The notes beneath the pieces were generated by a model. That model made no database searches. It saw only the letters and a program-made list of their open reading frames with translations, and had not been told where the DNA came from. Of a stretch of DNA of 64,000 bases, positions 60,723-64,000 are shown piece after piece. This stretch comes from Nitrososphaerota archaeon (lineage in GTDB: Archaea > Thermoproteota > Nitrososphaeria > Nitrososphaerales > JACQRY01), in NCBI GenBank assembly GCA_016184315.1, contig JACPCU010000008.1, forward strand, positions 26,703-90,702, in the 5' to 3' direction. The first letter of the stretch is position 1. Every line of letters starts with the position of its first letter. The translations under genes were made by a program, and so were the position numbers.

Positions 60723-62282
60723 ATGAGCGGAACAGAACTCGATTTCATAGTGGTAGGCGGAGGCCACAACGGCTTAACGTGCGCAGCCTATTTGGCGAAA
60801 AACGGCTACAAAGTGCTGGTCTTGGAAAGAAGAGGCATCGTGGGAGGATGCAACGTCACCGAAGAGATCTTCCCTGGATTCAAAACTGATCTTTTCAGCA
60901 GCGTCCACATAGCGACGCAGTCATCCCCAGCCCTGAAAGACCTTGAACTCTCCAGATTCGGCTTAGAATATGTTGAGTCAGATCCTTCCACCATGGCCCT
61001 CTACCCCGACGGCAAACACCTGTTCTTCTACAAAGACATAGACCGCACAGTCAAAGAAATCGCAAGATTCTCTCAGAGAGACGCCAAGACATACCCCAAG
61101 TTCATCGAACACTGGTCCATGGTCAGAGAACTCATGGCTGCAACCTTCTACAGTCCTCCTCTCACCATAAGCGAACTCCTATCAGTCCTAGGAGAATCAG
61201 ACGCAGAAGAATTCATCCGCATGATGCTGACCGACTGCAAAAGCATCTTAGACGAATGGTTTGAGTCAGACTATGTGAAGGGTCCTCTTGCATGGTGGGC
61301 TGGGAAGAACGGTTCATCCATGACGTCGTCGGCAACGGGGCTGAACGCGTCGGGAATAGCCCGAACCCACGCAGTAGGAGTCAAGTATCCGAAAGGAGGA
61401 TCAGGAATGCTCTCCCAAGCATTGGCTGCGGCTGTCCAGCACTGGGGAGGAACCGTAAGAACCGACGCCTCAGTAAGAAGAATCCTTGTTGAAGGCGGGG
61501 AAGCCAAAGGAGTAGAGTTGGATAACAGTGAGACCCTCCGAAGCAGGTTCGTGGTTTCCAACGCCGATCCCAAAACCACCCTTCTGAAGCTCGTGGGCGC
61601 CCAGCATTTGAACGAAGAGTTGACCGGCAAAGTGGAGCGCATAAAGATCGACGCCTTCGAAAGCCTAGTTCACTGCTCCATGACAGGACTACCCCTCTAC
61701 AAGGCTCATCCCTGCGAAACCATAGGGCCCTGCCACATCGCCACTGCAGTGATATGCCCCTCTGTGGACTACTATGAGAAGGCCTATGACGCAGCCAAAT
61801 ACGGCGAAATACCCGAGGAACCAGTAGTCTCCCTGACAATCCACACAGCTGTTGATCCTACCCGCGCACCACTAGGCAAACACACCCTGAGAATCTGGGC
61901 CCAAACTACGCCATACACACTGTCCAACAACAGAAACTGGGACAAAGAAAAAGACATATTCACCGAGAAACTTCTTGGCATCGCAAACAACTACGCACCC
62001 AACCTTAACCAAATCATATCCCAGAAGAAAACATTCACCCCCCTAGACATTGAGAGAACAACCTCAGCCCCCAGAGGATCAGGCATACACTGCGAAATGG
62101 GTTTAAGCCAAATGTTCAGCCTACGACCAGCCCCAGGAATAGCCCGATACAAGACACCCATCAAAGGACTCTACTTGACAGGGGCAGGGACGCACCCGGG
62201 AGGAGGATTATCCACCGCACCGGGATACAATACTGCGCACCAGATACTCGAGGATCTAGGACCCTTAAACAGGACAAGGTAA
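60723..62282 (+). CDS. Phytoene dehydrogenase-like FAD oxidoreductase (PYROXD2/CrtI type)
   Basis: The 519-residue flavoprotein has the FAD-binding DFIVVGGGHNGLTCAAYLAKNGYKVLVLERR and GGCNVTEEIFPGFKTDLFS, patterns seen in the NDP/FAD dehydrogenase group around PYROXD2 and carotenoid desaturases. FVVSNADPKTTLLKLV and the C-terminal GLYLTGAGTHPGGGLSTAPGYNTA complete the FAD site. The substrate is unknown; it may desaturate a lipid. It is 50 bp upstream of a molybdopterin oxidoreductase on the same strand, so co-transcription is possible. Confidence 0.88.
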   Translation: MSGTELDFIVVGGGHNGLTCAAYLAKNGYKVLVLERRGIVGGCNVTEEIFPGFKTDLFSSVHIATQSSPALKDLELSRFGLEYVESDPSTMALYPDGKHLFFYKDIDRTVKEIARFSQRDAKTYPKFIEHWSMVRELMAATFYSPPLTISELLSVLGESDAEEFIRMMLTDCKSILDEWFESDYVKGPLAWWAGKNGSSMTSSATGLNASGIARTHAVGVKYPKGGSGMLSQALAAAVQHWGGTVRTDASVRRILVEGGEAKGVELDNSETLRSRFVVSNADPKTTLLKLVGAQHLNEELTGKVERIKIDAFESLVHCSMTGLPLYKAHPCETIGPCHIATAVICPSVDYYEKAYDAAKYGEIPEEPVVSLTIHTAVDPTRAPLGKHTLRIWAQTTPYTLSNNRNWDKEKDIFTEKLLGIANNYAPNLNQIISQKKTFTPLDIERTTSAPRGSGIHCEMGLSQMFSLRPAPGIARYKTPIKGLYLTGAGTHPGGGLSTAPGYNTAHQILEDLGPLNRTR

Positions 62283-62332
62283 GCAAACAGATAAGCAAGA
62301 AGAATTGAATACTACCTTAGGGTCATGGAGTC

Positions 62333-64000
62333 TTGGACCCCCCAGAAAGGAATACGTCCGTAGAGAAGACTGTCCGAACAGTCTGTGACCCTAACTGCCA
62401 CGCCGCACCCCGGTGTGGCATTCTAGCTCATGTAAAAGACGGGAAAATCCAGCGCATCGAACCAGCTGAATTCCCACTTCAAGAATACAGCAAAAGAATA
62501 TGCCTAATGGGTACTACTAGACTCGAATATGTATATCACAAGGATCGGCTGAAATTCCCGTTTAAGAGAGAAGGACCACGAGGTCAAGGGAGCTGGAAAC
62601 GTATTTCTTGGGAAGAAGCCTACAAGATCATATCTAACGGACTAAGACAGGTCGCGGAGAAATACGGTCCTGAGGCAGTGTACTTTTATCAAGGAAGTGG
62701 ATGCCAAGGAGTTCTCACCCAGTCTTCGCCAGTCAGATTTGCATCAGTTTTCGGTGGTACAACTAGGGCTTTCGGAGGCGTGGACTACGGGGTTCCAAAG
62801 GGGCTTGAATACATGTTCGGGGTTTCAGCGCAAACCTTCTTCAAGGCTGGAGGTCATGAGTGGGCCGACTGCCTAAACTCCAAGATGATTCTGCTCTGGG
62901 GATTCAATGCAGCTGAAACCCAAATAGTTGATTACCGCTTCATACAAGAAGCTCAGAAACTAGGATGCAAGATTGTATACGTAGATCCCAACCGAACAAT
63001 CACGGCGAAGAAGGCTGATGAGTGGATAAGTCCCCGAGGAGGATCCGACTGCGCCCTAGCTTTGAGTATGATGCACACCATAATATCTAGACGTCTCCTT
63101 GACACAAGTTTTCTCCTTAATCATACGTCTGCACCACTGCTTGTAAAACAAGACAATGGAAGGCTTCTGTGCAATAGTGAACTCAACGAAAAAAATAGCA
63201 AAGGCGAATACGTGGTGTTCGACGAAAAGACAAGCCAAGTAATACCGGCAAACCAGTCTACTCAACCTTCTCTGTCAGGGCAATTCTCCGTCACCAGCAG
63301 AGGAGGCGACGAGATCAATTGTACCACAGTGTTCACTCGACTCGAGGAAGTGGCATCCAGCTACACAAAGGAGAAAGCCGAAGCCATCACACAGGTTCCA
63401 GCCTCCACCATAGAAAAGTTCGCCGTAGAGTACGCTACTACGAAACCCGCTGCAATAAGAGTCGGGTATGGAGTTGATCGCTGGTACTATTCAGATCTTT
63501 TGGCCAGAGCATTGGGCTCACTTGCATCTCTGACGGGGAACATCGGAATCCCAGGGGGAGGGATAAGCGTACGCTCAGGAACATACAATATTCCGATAAA
63601 CATATCGCACTTCAAGTATCCAGCAGGGAAACCAAAGACTCTCGATCAGATCGAAGCATTCAACGCCATTCTGACAGGGAAACCCTTTCCCGTCAAAGCA
63701 CTATGGCTACAATCGTCTAACATATTCAACCAGCCAGCTGCAAACAGGAAAAAGGTCGTTGACACTCTAATACCGCAAATCGACTTTATGGTGGTAACGG
63801 ATCACTTCATGACCACTACCGCTCAGTTTGCAGATATAGTTCTTCCCGCTGCATCGATGTTCGAAAAGACGGATCTGGTTGCCGGCGTTTTTCTGCAGCT
63901 TCAGCAGAAAGCAATACCGCCCCTAGGAGAGTCCAAGTCAGATTTTGACATATTCAAGAGACTTGCAGAGAAAATGGGGTACAGTGAGTTGTTCGCCCGT
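62333..64000 (+). CDS. Molybdopterin oxidoreductase, partial (C-terminal end outside the window)
   Basis: From TTG 62333 to the right edge the frame is open (556 codons). Cys pattern C-x3-C-x5-C (CDPNCHAAPRCG) and a later RICLM give the 4Fe-4S site; homologues have a C-x-G-x-R/K type here. Further blocks are SWEEAYKIISNGLRQV, GGHEWADCLNSKMILLWGFNAAETQI, GCKIVYVDPNRTIT and TTAQFADIVLPAASMFEK. It belongs to the DMSO reductase superfamily. It is not the same protein as the one at the left edge. The electron-transfer partner genes are not visible. Confidence 0.88.
   Translation, partial: MDPPERNTSVEKTVRTVCDPNCHAAPRCGILAHVKDGKIQRIEPAEFPLQEYSKRICLMGTTRLEYVYHKDRLKFPFKREGPRGQGSWKRISWEEAYKIISNGLRQVAEKYGPEAVYFYQGSGCQGVLTQSSPVRFASVFGGTTRAFGGVDYGVPKGLEYMFGVSAQTFFKAGGHEWADCLNSKMILLWGFNAAETQIVDYRFIQEAQKLGCKIVYVDPNRTITAKKADEWISPRGGSDCALALSMMHTIISRRLLDTSFLLNHTSAPLLVKQDNGRLLCNSELNEKNSKGEYVVFDEKTSQVIPANQSTQPSLSGQFSVTSRGGDEINCTTVFTRLEEVASSYTKEKAEAITQVPASTIEKFAVEYATTKPAAIRVGYGVDRWYYSDLLARALGSLASLTGNIGIPGGGISVRSGTYNIPINISHFKYPAGKPKTLDQIEAFNAILTGKPFPVKALWLQSSNIFNQPAANRKKVVDTLIPQIDFMVVTDHFMTTTAQFADIVLPAASMFEKTDLVAGVFLQLQQKAIPPLGESKSDFDIFKRLAEKMGYSELFAR

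Overview
The window looks like a piece of an archaeal chromosome of the TACK group (Thermoproteota, possibly a Nitrososphaeria- or Bathyarchaeia-like lineage). The evidence is an ESCRT-III (CdvB) cell-division protein, an archaeal-type topoisomerase III, an Orc1/Cdc6-like ATPase, two CofE-like F420 glutamyl ligases, two luciferase-like F420 oxidoreductases, an AsnC/Lrp regulator, many TTG/GTG starts and leaderless-looking TATA promoters. The exact lineage cannot be fixed from sequence reading alone. No rRNA, tRNA or CRISPR array was found.

Layout. 1-12.5 kb: the end of a molybdopterin oxidoreductase, bacterial-type leuCD, a DUF1989 protein, a zinc-type dehydrogenase, an F420-type flavin oxidoreductase, two cofE paralogues flanking a PuuE-like deacetylase, and an MFS transporter. 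12.4-16.1 kb: a zinc ribbon, topoisomerase III with two small downstream genes, and a RecA-fold protein without a P-loop. 16.2-25.0 kb: catabolic enzymes (FAD oxidoreductase, SAH-deaminase-like amidohydrolase, TPP enzyme, M20 hydrolase, Asp/Glu racemase, amidohydrolase, AhpD-like) and a bacterial-type panD.

25.0-31.6 kb is an integrated mobile element. It carries a tyrosine recombinase, an interrupted nucleotide-binding (TIR/NDT-like) gene, a DUF2130/RmuC-like nuclease, a PLD-type protein with a membrane hairpin, an AbrB-type regulator, and a pair of paralogous small minus-strand genes. The small genes, together with repeated integrase-tail, hairpin and C-run sequences, frame two different cargo genes, suggesting a cassette-like architecture. 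A 10-bp direct repeat sits at the two edges. Several genes in it are broken, and a hydantoinase pseudogene lies just outside its right edge.

33.0-42.8 kb is a heme cluster: radical SAM protein, CopD/HemJ-like membrane protein, then hemA-hemC-hemD-hemB-hemQ-hemL-hemE-hemH in one tight run. HemH resembles the coproporphyrin ferrochelatase of Gram-positive bacteria and the HemQ-like protein keeps the coproheme decarboxylase residues. This points to the coproporphyrin-dependent route, with the coproporphyrinogen oxidase missing or replaced by a neighbour.

42.9-64 kb: an aminopeptidase P-like protein, SDR, two alpha/beta hydrolases, a membrane glycosyltransferase fused to a nuclease-fold domain, glutamine synthetase, an intact hydantoinase-like enzyme, AsnC, the cdvB operon, an ABC-2 exporter, two coiled-coil proteins, a lone ABC ATPase, an Orc1/Cdc6-like ATPase, a second F420-type oxidoreductase, a phytoene-dehydrogenase-like enzyme and the start of a second molybdopterin oxidoreductase.
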